From contig JBJTJN010000003.1 of the NCBI GenBank assembly GCA_046095485.1, positions 1 to 44,183 of the forward strand: a DNA stretch of 44,183 nucleotides. The letters run 5' to 3'. A model generated the notes under the pieces. It was not told the origin of the DNA and did no database searches. It saw nothing but the letters and a program-made list of their open reading frames with translations. This document shows, piece by piece, positions 1-7,978 of this stretch (the stretch's first letter is position 1; every line of letters starts with the position of its first letter). A program made the translations under genes and the position numbers. The stretch is from SYFI01 sp046095485 (GTDB taxonomy: Bacteria > Actinomycetota > Thermoleophilia > Miltoncostaeales > Miltoncostaeaceae).

Positions 1-1
1 C

Positions 2-1741
2 GTGCCGGGAACCACCTACTCGTACACCGGCTCGCTGACCCCCGACGGGCAGTGGATCAAGATCTCGGGAACGCTCGGTACGCCGCCAGCGAACCAGATG
101 GATATGTACGTGCCCATCAGCGAGATGTGGACGCACGACGACTCCACGTGGAAGGGTGCGAACGGATACGGCGTGTACCGCCAGAATGGCCCGTACGTGC
201 TGGTGGCGAAGGGCGGCGCACAGCCGTCGATGGGCGCGACTGCCTTCTATTTCACCGGCTCCGGCGCCGTTCCCACGAGCGGACCGCTCACGCTGCCCGG
301 ATGGACGCCCGTGAATCCGCCGGCCGGTCCGTACGCCACCGACGCGAACGACGTCTACGGGTGGATCTACGGCGACCTCGTGGCCTCCTTCGCCATGGGC
401 TACTGGGGTTCCAATTACGGCAGCGACTCCTCGGCGTGGAACACCAATGCCACCCCGCCCTGGGGCGTGGGTTCGGCGGGCAAGGCCGCGTTTGCCGCCG
501 CCTGGACCAACCCGTTTCCGGGCTACCCGCTGTTCGACGTCTACCAGGCGGCGGTTGACGCCACGGGCACCACGTACGGATCGCCCCTGAACGATCGCTT
601 CACGCCGCCGACAACCACAAGCCCCGAGCTCGCGGTGACGCCGCCGCAGCCGCAGTCCGGCCCCTACACCTGGCAGGTGGAGCTGCTCGCGCAGCAGGGG
701 TGCGCACAGGCGCTGAGCGTGTCGCCGGCAAGCGGACCGGCATCGGGTGGCCAGCAGGTGACCATCACCGGGCGCAACTTCCACCAGGGCGCCACGGTGA
801 CGTTCGGCGGGGCGCCCGCCGCCAACGTGCAGGTCACGCACAACCCCGCGACCTCGCTTGACACCATCACGGCCACCACGCCGAAGGCGCCTGCGGGCGG
901 TCCGGTGAATGTGCGCGTGACCAACGCGTACGGGTCGAAGGCCCAGAACATCGATACCAGCGTGCTGGCCAACGCCTACGCCTACCCGGCAAGTGGCAGC
1001 GGCGGGCAGGCGGGTGGCATCCCCGTGCCGCCTGGCGGCGTGGGCCTGGGCGCCGGCGTCTTCAAGTACCCCGGCGCGGGATGCTCCATCCGCGAGGTCG
1101 TGCGCGGCGTGATGCAGGCGAAGCCTGCGCGCGCTCCCAGGGTGACGGTGCCCTCGGGGGGCATCATGCAGTTGGCCGTGCGGGGGCTGCCCAAGAAGGC
1201 CGAGGCCTCGATCGACATCCAGGTGAACGGCCAGTGGAAGTACATCGGGCGCGTGCGGTCGAATGCCAAGGGCGCGGCCGTGCTGCCGCGCTATGCGCAG
1301 ACCACGCGCGGGCAGTCCACGCTCATCCGTGCGCGGGCGGGGAAGAAGGGCATGCGCTACCTGCGCACCATCGCGGGGCCGCCCCGCGATTGGGGCGGCA
1401 GGGCGCTGAGCCCGGTGGTCACGTCGTACCCGGTCGGCACCTGCCCGGTGCACTACGCGGCGGCGAGGAAGCCGGTGGCCGCTGCCCTGGGGAAGGCACC
1501 GGTGGCAGCGGTGCCGCTCGGCGGGATCACCGTGGTGCGGGTGCGGGGCCTCAAGCGCAACGAGAGCACGGGCATCGACGTGAAGGTCGGGTCGTCCTGG
1601 AGGTTCATCGGGCGCGTGAAGGCGGCGCGCAACGGACGGCTGGCCATGCCGCCCGTGGCGGTGAACCAGAGACAGCAGGTGGTGCAGGTGCGCCTGCGCG
1701 GCGATCGCGAGACGCGCTACGTGAAGCTGCGGGCGTCGTAG
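2..1741 (+). CDS. Secreted glucanase-like / TIG-domain protein, 5' end missing
   Basis: The frame is open from the window edge and carries no signal peptide, so the true start lies outside; the GTG at base 2 is only the first possible codon. Residues about 20-232 resemble the GH64/thaumatin-like beta-1,3-glucanase fold: an aromatic, Gly/Ser-rich segment (AMGYWGSNYGSDSS), then NPFPGYPLFDVYQAAV and YGSPLNDRF, ending in a beta strand. Residues about 236-325 form an IPT/TIG domain (ALSVSPASGPASGGQ, TITGRNF). The C-terminus holds two related segments of about 85 residues (about 375-460 and 487-578), each with a Leu/Val-rich strand, an RGL turn, a W-x-(Y/F)-IGRV motif and a basic end. An extracellular polysaccharide-binding or polysaccharide-degrading role is inferred. 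The glucanase assignment is moderate; the TIG domain and the repeat are clearer. Confidence 0.6.
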   Translation: MPGTTYSYTGSLTPDGQWIKISGTLGTPPANQMDMYVPISEMWTHDDSTWKGANGYGVYRQNGPYVLVAKGGAQPSMGATAFYFTGSGAVPTSGPLTLPGWTPVNPPAGPYATDANDVYGWIYGDLVASFAMGYWGSNYGSDSSAWNTNATPPWGVGSAGKAAFAAAWTNPFPGYPLFDVYQAAVDATGTTYGSPLNDRFTPPTTTSPELAVTPPQPQSGPYTWQVELLAQQGCAQALSVSPASGPASGGQQVTITGRNFHQGATVTFGGAPAANVQVTHNPATSLDTITATTPKAPAGGPVNVRVTNAYGSKAQNIDTSVLANAYAYPASGSGGQAGGIPVPPGGVGLGAGVFKYPGAGCSIREVVRGVMQAKPARAPRVTVPSGGIMQLAVRGLPKKAEASIDIQVNGQWKYIGRVRSNAKGAAVLPRYAQTTRGQSTLIRARAGKKGMRYLRTIAGPPRDWGGRALSPVVTSYPVGTCPVHYAAARKPVAAALGKAPVAAVPLGGITVVRVRGLKRNESTGIDVKVGSSWRFIGRVKAARNGRLAMPPVAVNQRQQVVQVRLRGDRETRYVKLRAS

Positions 1742-1772
1742 CGCAGGCGAGCGCCGAGGCGGCGCGCGCCGG

Positions 1773-2135
1773 CTACCAGCGGCGCCTCACCCCGTAGGCA
1801 TCCAGCCGCTCATCGGCCGAGATGAGCACGGCATCCTCCACGATCGCCTGGGCCACCAGCAGGCGGTCTGCTCGGCGCCCCAGGCGGGTCTCGTCGGTGG
1901 TGCCATCGAAGAGTTCCTGCAACCAGTCGGGCAGGGGCTCGAAGGGGTCACCGATGTCCACCTGGCCTTTCCAGACACCAAGGCAGTCGCGCATCGATGG
2001 GGTGTGGTCCTGCACGGGCACGATCCTCGCCACCGGCGTGCCGTTGCGCGTGATCGTGACCTCCTCGCCGTCGAGTGCGCGGTCGACGAGCTTCGAGAGG
2101 TTGGTCTTGGCCTCGTGCATTCCGACGCTGATCAT
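1773..2135 (-). CDS. Phd-type antitoxin fused in frame to a VapC/PIN C-terminal remnant
   Basis: Residues 1-45 are a clear Phd/YefM-type DNA-binding antitoxin N-terminus (MHEAKTNLSKLVDRA, then GEEVTITRNGTPVARIVP). Residues about 50-79 look like the acidic toxin-binding tail of VapB-like antitoxins. From about residue 88 the sequence changes to ADRLLVAQAIVEDAVLISAD and AYGVRRRW, which is how the last 30 residues of VapC PIN-domain toxins read. The first 90-100 residues of the toxin, with its catalytic acidic residues, are absent. The simplest reading is an in-frame deletion that joined antitoxin to the toxin tail, leaving no active nuclease. The product may still bind DNA or neutralise a related VapC elsewhere. 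No separate toxin gene flanks it. Confidence 0.75.
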   Translation of the reverse strand: MISVGMHEAKTNLSKLVDRALDGEEVTITRNGTPVARIVPVQDHTPSMRDCLGVWKGQVDIGDPFEPLPDWLQELFDGTTDETRLGRRADRLLVAQAIVEDAVLISADERLDAYGVRRRW

Positions 2136-2181
2136 CGTCGGCGCATAGTCACAGATCTAGTCCGCTTAGCCCGAAAAGTGC

Positions 2182-3057
2182 CTAGGGCGTGTGGCGCCTC
2201 TCCACCAGCAGGGTGAGACCCGCCACCACGGCGGCGGCCACCAGCCCCAGCAGCACCGGCACGTACCAGTTGCCCACCGCCGTGCCGAGTTCGGTGCTGT
2301 CCACCCCGGATGGCCATGGCCACAGCACGCGGAACGATCCGATCATCAGGCCCACCATGGCGGCCACCACCACGTCGTGGTGGTTCGCGAGTGACCAGTC
2401 GAGCAGCTGCGAGAACAGCGCGAGGCCCACGATGCAACCCAGCGCGAACACCCCGAGCACGGGGAAGTCGCGGTCGTCCACCGCGCTGATGACGAAGTCG
2501 TACATGCCCAGCATCAGGAGGAGGAACGAGCCCGAGATGCCGGGGAGGATCATCGCGCAGATGGCGATCGCGCCCGATGCGAACAGAACCAGCCACGACG
2601 GGTTGGCAATCGCCCCGCCCTTGAGGCCCAGCACGAAGAAGGTGATGACCGCCACCACGACGGCCACCAGCACGGCCGTGGCATTGGGCGTGCGGATCAT
2701 GCGCCACGCCACCCAGGCCGATGCGGCCACCAGGCCGGTGAAGAGCCCCGCCATGGCCTCGGGGTGGTCCTCGAGCAGGGTGGAGATGACACCGGCAAGG
2801 GTGAAGATGGCCACGCCGATGCCGACGAGCAGGGGGAGGATGAGCACCCAGTCGATCTCGCGCAGGCGCTGGCCGGCCTCGCGGAAGCGGAAGCGCAGCA
2901 GGTTGCCGAGTGCCTTGGACGCCATGCTGATGGCGTGCACCAAGCGCTCGTAGATGCCCACGAGCACCGCGATGGTGCCGCCCGACACGCCGGGAACCAC
3001 GTCGGCGGAGCCCATCAGGAATCCGCGGAGGAAGTTGAGGATGGGCTCGACACGCAC
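2182..3057 (-). CDS. DUF368 membrane protein, probable polyprenyl-phosphate transporter
   Basis: This 291-residue polytopic membrane protein carries both hallmark motifs of DUF368: GSADVVPGVSGGT (residues 16-28) and LPGISGSF (171-178), each at the start of a re-entrant or membrane segment and related as an internal repeat. DUF368 proteins (PopT) have been shown to recycle undecaprenyl phosphate across the membrane for cell-wall synthesis; that role is transferred from the family. The start chosen is GTG, because a TAGGCT box lies 8 bases upstream and no Shine-Dalgarno sequence is visible, suggesting a leaderless message. It lies between the toxin-antitoxin remnant and a solute-binding protein on the same strand but is probably its own unit. 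Confidence 0.88.
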   Translation of the reverse strand: MRVEPILNFLRGFLMGSADVVPGVSGGTIAVLVGIYERLVHAISMASKALGNLLRFRFREAGQRLREIDWVLILPLLVGIGVAIFTLAGVISTLLEDHPEAMAGLFTGLVAASAWVAWRMIRTPNATAVLVAVVVAVITFFVLGLKGGAIANPSWLVLFASGAIAICAMILPGISGSFLLLMLGMYDFVISAVDDRDFPVLGVFALGCIVGLALFSQLLDWSLANHHDVVVAAMVGLMIGSFRVLWPWPSGVDSTELGTAVGNWYVPVLLGLVAAAVVAGLTLLVERRHTP

Positions 3058-3065
3058 CGCGGCGC

Positions 3066-3071
3066 AGCCTA
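3066..3071 (-). promoter_or_regulatory. -10 box of a leaderless promoter (DUF368 gene)
   Basis: TAGGCT on the minus strand lies 8 bases before the GTG start. This matches the TANNNT hexamer placed 6-9 bases before several other starts in the window. No convincing -35 is seen. Confidence 0.45.
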
Positions 3072-3135
3072 GTCGCGGTCCGTGGCCCCCAGCGGGGAAC
3101 GGTTCAGGCCGCCTGTGCCCGCAGGCCGCTGCCGG

Positions 3136-4305
3136 CTAGTCGAGCGCCTGGTAGTCGTCGGGACCGATGCGGTACACGTAGAAGCGGCCGTTCTTGAGCT
3201 CGTGGTCCTTCGTGAACTCGATGTCCTGGCCCAGCACCGAATCCTTGATCTTCGTGGTGGGAAGCGCCGTCCACACGCCGTCGCGCGACGCCCGGCCGTC
3301 CTTGCAGGTGCGAAGCGCGGCCGTGGCCACTGCCTGCATGGCCCCGAAGGCGGGTCCGCCGAAGGTGGCGAGGCTGCCGAACACCGCCTTGTAAAGCCGC
3401 ACCACGTCGCCTCCCACGTCCGACTTCCGCAGGTCGGGCGTGAACGACACCACGTAGGCGCCCACGGGGTTGAAGCGGTCGAGCACGAAGAGGGCGTCGC
3501 CGCCGATGAACGCCGGGTCGCGCCCCTTCTTCTTCATCTGCTGCACGATGCGCTGGCCGGCGTCGGGGCTGGTGAGGGAGAGCACCACCACGTCGGTGTC
3601 GGCGGGGATCCTGTTGATCACGTCCGCGTAGTCCTTCGCGGCGACCTGGATCTCCTGGCGCGTCACCGGCACCCCGGCCTTCTTCACGTACGCCTCCACG
3701 CCATCGGCGAGGCCGGTCGCGTACGGATCACGGTTGTCGAGGATCGCCACCTTCTTGCCCTTGAGGTCGTCCACCGCCACGCGGCCGATGGTGGGCGCCT
3801 GCACGGAGTCGTTTGCCACCACCCGGTAGAAGCCCTTGAGGTGGCCGTCGGCGAGGGCCACGTTGGTGGCCGAGGGCGATACGTAGGCGAGCTTCGCGGA
3901 GTCGAGGATCGGCCCTGCCGCCGCGACGAAGTCGGACGTGTGTGGACCCACCACGCCCACGACCTCCTCATCGGCTGCCAGCGCCTTGGCGGCGGCCTTC
4001 ACCTGCGGCACGCCCTTCGAGGAGTCCATGGGCTCGATCTGGAAGTCGGTGCCGTGCTCGCGGTTGAAGTTGTCGAGCGACACGCGTGCCCAGTTCATCT
4101 GGATGCCGTCGCTCTCGTCGGTTCCGGTGAACGGGGCGATCACGCCGATCTTGCCCGTGCACGCGTCGATCACCCCCTCGGCCGTGGTGCCGATGCCGGG
4201 GGCCGTGGCGGTGCCGGTGCCGCCCGACGACCCGCACCCCGCGCCGATGGCGGCGAGGGCGGCCACGCCCACGGCGGCGGCGAGCATGAGCGCGCGCCGC
4301 CTCAC
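3136..4305 (-). CDS. Branched-chain amino acid-type ABC substrate-binding lipoprotein
   Basis: This 389-residue protein has a short basic start, a hydrophobic stretch and a lipobox AIGAGC (Cys24), so it should be a membrane-anchored lipoprotein. The rest follows the Peripla_BP_6/LivJ fold (type 1 binding protein): an early IGVIAPFTGTDES, a VVGVVGPHTSDF segment, YVSPSATN and a hinge region near PDAGQRI. I chose GTG 4305 because it overlaps the stop of the upstream gene as GTGA, implying translational coupling; longer starts up to 4332 would add residues before the signal peptide. No liv permease or ATPase gene is nearby, so the ligand and the rest of the transporter are unknown, and it could instead be a sensor component. 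Confidence 0.85.
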   Translation of the reverse strand: MRRRALMLAAAVGVAALAAIGAGCGSSGGTGTATAPGIGTTAEGVIDACTGKIGVIAPFTGTDESDGIQMNWARVSLDNFNREHGTDFQIEPMDSSKGVPQVKAAAKALAADEEVVGVVGPHTSDFVAAAGPILDSAKLAYVSPSATNVALADGHLKGFYRVVANDSVQAPTIGRVAVDDLKGKKVAILDNRDPYATGLADGVEAYVKKAGVPVTRQEIQVAAKDYADVINRIPADTDVVVLSLTSPDAGQRIVQQMKKKGRDPAFIGGDALFVLDRFNPVGAYVVSFTPDLRKSDVGGDVVRLYKAVFGSLATFGGPAFGAMQAVATAALRTCKDGRASRDGVWTALPTTKIKDSVLGQDIEFTKDHELKNGRFYVYRIGPDDYQALD

Positions 4306-4967
4306 CACATGAACACCAGTGCGATGAGGCACACGATCAGCGTGCCGCCGCTGGCAGCCACCAGCGCCCGCTTGGCGCTCTGCGACTCGAACACGCCGCT
4401 GAGCCCACCCGCGAGGAACGTGATGGTGAGCAGCGCGGCCAGTAGCTCGAGGCTGTGCGACTTCGCGAGTTCGGCGTTGGCGAGCTCGAGCTGCGCGGCG
4501 GACTCATCGAGCGTGACGCGCGCATCGATTACCGACGACGGCGCCGGCCACTCGGGGTTGGCGGCCGAGAACGGCGTGGGCGGACGGTTGTCGAGTGCCT
4601 GAGCGTCCCACCACTCGATGGCGCTGCGCGTGCCGCTGTCCATCATCGAATAGGCCATCGCCGCACGCTTGGCATCGCCCGCGTCCACCGCCTGCTGGTA
4701 GTCCAGGTAGAGCGTGCGCTGGGTATTGATGGATCGCTCGGCGTCCTGCGCCATGGTGTTGGCGTTGTTGGTGGACTGCGTGGAGAGCGTGAAGTTTTCC
4801 ACCGCGTGGCCGTTCAGCACCGTGCCGCGCCAGGCGGTGATGCCCGCGACGATGGCGGCCACGCCGAGGATGACGGCAAGGCTGACGTTCCACCACGAGT
4901 GCACGTGGGGTGTGTGCATGTCGTGGCCATGCCCGTGGGCGTGGGGGGCGTGATGCGCGGCGCTCAT
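4302..4967 (-). CDS. Membrane protein with a histidine-rich N-terminus, unknown function
   Basis: The 221-residue product starts with nine histidines in residues 5-23, giving a cytoplasmic or surface metal-binding-like tail. A membrane helix follows at about 26-46, then a mostly helical soluble section of about 120 residues, and two C-terminal helices (about 168-190 and 198-220). The layout is like DUF4337-type proteins, but I do not recognise the family with confidence. The ATG at 4967 has a purine-rich GGGGGAG just upstream; longer in-frame starts would read through improbable Asp/His-rich sequence. Its stop overlaps the GTG of the binding-protein gene downstream, so the two are probably one operon. 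Confidence 0.7.
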   Translation of the reverse strand: MSAAHHAPHAHGHGHDMHTPHVHSWWNVSLAVILGVAAIVAGITAWRGTVLNGHAVENFTLSTQSTNNANTMAQDAERSINTQRTLYLDYQQAVDAGDAKRAAMAYSMMDSGTRSAIEWWDAQALDNRPPTPFSAANPEWPAPSSVIDARVTLDESAAQLELANAELAKSHSLELLAALLTITFLAGGLSGVFESQSAKRALVAASGGTLIVCLIALVFMW

Positions 4968-5027
4968 CTCCCCCAATAGTGCCGGATTTGCCCGCCCGTT
5001 GGGTCGGCCCCCGCATGAAAATCCGCG

Positions 5028-5033
5028 TAAGGT
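5028..5033 (+). promoter_or_regulatory. -10 box of a leaderless promoter (DUF4239-like gene)
   Basis: TAAGGT lies 9 bases before the ATG at 5043, with no ribosome-binding site between. Confidence 0.4.
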
Positions 5034-5042
5034 CCTCGCCGT

Positions 5043-5873
5043 ATGAACCCTTGGCTCGCTGTCGCCGTCATCGTCATCTCCGCGGTCGTGATGATCGCGA
5101 TCATGCTGTTCCTGCGGAAGCACTCGCCGCCGGGCGGGCGCTTTGCCGACTCCGACCGCGCGTCGGGCGTGTTCGGATTCCTCGGCGCGGGCTTCGTGAT
5201 CCTGCTCGGCTTCGTCATCTTCCTGAGCTTCGGCACGTATGAGTCGGCGGCCAGCCGGGCCGACGAGGAGGCCGCCGCGGTGGTGGCGCAGTTCCGCTCA
5301 TCGGCCGACTTCGGTGGCGACCGCGCGGAGGTCGCCCAGGGCGAGTTGGTGTGTTACGCCCGATCGGTGATCTCGCAGGAGTGGCCCGCCCTCAGCAATG
5401 GCGAGCGCAGCCCCGTGACCGAGGACTGGACCGTGGCCCTCGACGACATCGGCGTGGAGGAGCAGCAGGCCACGAGCCCAGAGGTGGAACCGGTGAAGGC
5501 CTGGTGGGCCGCCACCAACGAACGCAACCTCGGCAGATCAGGTCGCGTGCTCGTGGCCGAGGGGCAGATCCCCACCCTGCTCTGGGCCCTGCTGGTGATC
5601 GGCGCGATCCTCGTGGTCGGGTGGATCCTGCTCTACGCCGACCCCGAAGAGGGGTGGTTGGCCCAGGCATCGATGATGGGCGGCGTCACCGTGCTGGTGG
5701 TGGCGGCGCTGCTCGCCGTGCAGGTGCTGGCCGTGCCCTTCTCGGGTGAGAGCGGCAGCATCGATACAGGCAGCATGGAATATGCGCTCGTGCAGATGGA
5801 CCAATTCGCGAAGGCCGAGGGTACGCCCGTGAAGGCGCCGTGCGACGCCGTCGGGGTTCCCTTCAAGAACTAG
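5043..5873 (+). CDS. DUF4239-like (bestrophin-like) membrane protein
   Basis: This 276-residue protein has four predicted membrane helices (about 4-24, 44-66, 178-200, 211-232). The segment after helix 2 (LGFVIFLSFGTYESAAS followed by an Ala/Glu-rich helix) is the pattern of DUF4239, a family of unknown function sometimes annotated as bestrophin-like. The soluble middle part (about 70-175) would lie on one face of the membrane, and a final 40-residue tail has a single cysteine. It is divergently placed from the His-rich membrane protein with about 75 bases between. A transport or channel role is only a suggestion from the family name. Confidence 0.7.
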   Translation: MNPWLAVAVIVISAVVMIAIMLFLRKHSPPGGRFADSDRASGVFGFLGAGFVILLGFVIFLSFGTYESAASRADEEAAAVVAQFRSSADFGGDRAEVAQGELVCYARSVISQEWPALSNGERSPVTEDWTVALDDIGVEEQQATSPEVEPVKAWWAATNERNLGRSGRVLVAEGQIPTLLWALLVIGAILVVGWILLYADPEEGWLAQASMMGGVTVLVVAALLAVQVLAVPFSGESGSIDTGSMEYALVQMDQFAKAEGTPVKAPCDAVGVPFKN

Positions 5874-5899
5874 GGGCGGGGCTGCGTTCACCCCGCTGG

Positions 5900-5905
5900 T
5901 AGGGT
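5900..5905 (+). promoter_or_regulatory. -10 box of a leaderless promoter (interrupted secreted-protein gene)
   Basis: TAGGGT lies exactly 6 bases before the ATG at 5912. The same hexamer and spacing precede the pterin dehydratase gene. Confidence 0.5.
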
Positions 5906-5911
5906 CGGCCC

Positions 5912-7336
5912 ATGAGAACTCCCCGCCGTCTCACATCCCTTGCCCTGCTCGTCGCCTCCACAGCGGCCGTCCCCGCCGTGGCGCTTGGCCAGTCGTGGCA
6001 GCGAGCCACCTACCCGAAGGGCGCCAACTCGATGGCGCCCGTGCTCGCCGTGGCGTCCAACGGCGCGGCGAGCGTGGTGTTCCCGGGCCCGCGCAAGGCG
6101 ATCCGCGTCATCTCGCGCGCCCGAGCCGGGGCCCCGTAGCCACGCGCGGCCTCGACCTGGCTGAGCGGCAATGAGGCGGCGGGTAACGGAATCCTCGCGG
6201 CGGCGTATTCGGGCACGCGCCTCGGCGTGATGTGGACCTCGGGCCGCAGCGGAAGCCCGCTGAGGAGCGCCGCGGGCACGGGTGCGCGCGCAACCACCAT
6301 TGAGCGATCCACGCGACTCGGCGCGCCGTTGACCGGCGCCCTTCTCGCGCCCGCCAGCGGCCGCGGACTCGTGGACGAACTGTCGTCGTCGGGCGACGTC
6401 GTTGGCGGCACTGTGGCCCTCGGCGCATTGCCGGCATCCACCCCGGCAGCGACGGGATCGCTGCCGACCGGTGCGCGCCTGATCGACTCGGGGGTCGACG
6501 GCACCGGCACCGTCACGGCCCTGGCCACGATGCCCGACGGCTCGCTGGCCGTGTTCACCAGGGCGCCCGGCGCAGTGTGGTCGGGCGCGGCGACCGTGCC
6601 CGGCACGGTGGGCGGAGCGGGGCTCATCGCATCGCCGAATGCCTTCCCGGCCGGGTCGGGAGCGCCGGTGGCCTTCGCCGTCGACCAGGCCGGCGACGCC
6701 GCGGTGGCATACGGCACCAAGGTGGATCCCGCCACCGGCGCGATCTCGGCCGCGGGCACCCAGTTCGCCATCGCGGTGTCACAGCGCAGTGGGACCGGCG
6801 GAACGTTCGGCGCGCCGATCATCGCGCGCGGCCCTGCGAACGGCAGTGGCGCGCAGTTCGACGGCCTGAACGCCACGGTGGCGATCTCGCCGGCCGTCGT
6901 GGTGGTGGGCGGCAGCGGAAACCCCGTGGCCGCCCGCAACCCCGAGAACATCGTCGCGATCATCGCCGCCAGCGCGGCTCCGGGCGCGCAGTTCCCGGCA
7001 GCGAGCGCGGTCAACGTGCTCGGTTCGACCGAGAATTGGTCGACCCAGGGGATGACGTCCGCGGCGAACAACGCCGGGATGGGCGCGGTGGCGATATGGG
7101 GCACCGGGGCCCAGGGCGATAGCGAGGACCTGGGCGTGACCACGGCGATCACCCCCGGAGGCACCTGGAGCAGCGAGGTGAACCTCGCGGGCGCGAACTC
7201 GACCGAGGGCGGCTACACGGGCGTGTCGATCGAGCCCACGAACAGCGGCTTCATCGCGGCCTGGAGCGCATCACTCACCAACGACGTCGTGTATCCGAAG
7301 CCGAGATATCCCATCGGGGTCGCCGCCTTCCAGTAG
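5912..7336 (+). pseudogene. Secreted protein gene interrupted by an in-frame amber codon
   Basis: One frame runs from ATG 5912 to TAG 7334-7336 (475 codons) and is broken only by TAG at 6137-6139 (codon 76). The first part encodes a Sec signal peptide ending near AVALGQ and the start of a repetitive domain (NSMAPVLAVASNGAASVVF). Beyond the stop the frame continues without a break (PRAASTWLSGNEAAGNG and onward) with the same composition, and gives about 400 more residues rich in Gly, Ala, Thr and Ser with spaced short beta-strand motifs, suggestive of a beta-propeller or repeat protein. Options are a recent nonsense mutation, a base-call error in the assembly, or stop readthrough. I do not recognise the family. 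A restart at 6227 (ATG) lacks a signal peptide and a clear ribosome-binding site. Confidence 0.65.
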
Positions 7337-7370
7337 GCGCCGAGCAGCGGTGGGGATCGTGGGTGCTGCA

Positions 7371-7444
7371 TGGGCGCGGCAGGACTCGAACCTGCGACCC
7401 AGGGATTATGAGTCCCCTGCTCTAACCAGCTGAGCTACACGCCC
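7371..7444 (-). tRNA. tRNA-Met (CAT anticodon)
   Basis: Read on the minus strand, a complete cloverleaf is present: acceptor GGGCGTG/CGCGCCC with one G-T pair, the D arm TAGCTCAGCTGGTTAGA, anticodon stem GGGGA/TCCCT with loop CTCATAA, and T arm GCAGG-TTCGAGT-CCTGC, plus discriminator A. The 3' CCA is not encoded. The first base pair is G-C, so it is not the initiator. CAT could also be a tRNA-Ile2 whose C34 is changed to lysidine; I favour elongator Met. Confidence 0.93.
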
Positions 7445-7547
7445 GTGGCCCGTATCTTGCCTGCCGGATCAGCGACATGTGCTGTGCCGGCCATCGCGCC
7501 GGAGTACGGTTGCGGTGACCACCCACCCCGCACCGAAGGGAACCCTC

Positions 7548-7886
7548 ATGAATCGCCGTCTCAAGATGGCTGCAGCCGTGCTCGCCGCAGGAGCCGTGAT
7601 CGTCGGCACCGCCGGTTGCTCGATGGGAGGCGACGACGCGCCCGCGACCACCACGGTGGAGACCCAGGCCCCGGCGCCCACCACCACGCAGGCGCCCACG
7701 ACGGTCACCGAGCAGACCACCGTGACCCAGCAGAACCAGAACAACAACAACCAGAACCAGGGCAACCAGGACCAGGCCCAGGGCGAGGCCATCGGCCGCT
7801 CTGAGGAGCAGGCCGGCCTCTCGGAGGCCAAGAAGGAGTGCCTGGCCAACGCGCCGTCTGCCGCCGACTGCGCCAACATCCCGTAG
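7548..7886 (+). CDS. Small Thr/Pro- and Asn/Gln-rich lipoprotein
   Basis: The 112-residue product has a basic start, a hydrophobic core and lipobox GTAGC (Cys24), so it should be lipid-anchored. The mature chain starts with a Thr/Pro-rich linker (about 32-60), passes through an Asn/Gln-rich stretch (about 61-85, with runs of QN), and ends in a short charged region with two cysteines near the C-terminus (about 98 and 108) that could form a disulfide. ATG 7548 is preceded by GAAGGGA at good spacing; the longer frame from 7479 lacks any signal peptide at its start. Low-complexity lipoproteins of this kind often act as cell-wall spacers, but I cannot assign a function. Confidence 0.75.
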   Translation: MNRRLKMAAAVLAAGAVIVGTAGCSMGGDDAPATTTVETQAPAPTTTQAPTTVTEQTTVTQQNQNNNNQNQGNQDQAQGEAIGRSEEQAGLSEAKKECLANAPSAADCANIP

Positions 7887-7965
7887 GCGCAAGGCGCACG
7901 AGATGACCGCCCGACCCGCCCCGGTGCATGCGCGCCGGGGCCGGTGGGGGCGGGCCCGGCGTTGG

Positions 7966-7971
7966 TAGGTT
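7966..7971 (+). promoter_or_regulatory. -10 box of a leaderless promoter (SDR gene)
   Basis: TAGGTT lies 7 bases before the ATG at 7979, with no ribosome-binding site. Confidence 0.45.
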
Positions 7972-7978
7972 CCGGCGC

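Noticed and set aside
7371..7444. tRNA-Ile2 (lysidine-modified CAT) instead of tRNA-Met
   Set aside because: Cannot be excluded, but no specific identity element for Ile2 is evident; kept as Met.
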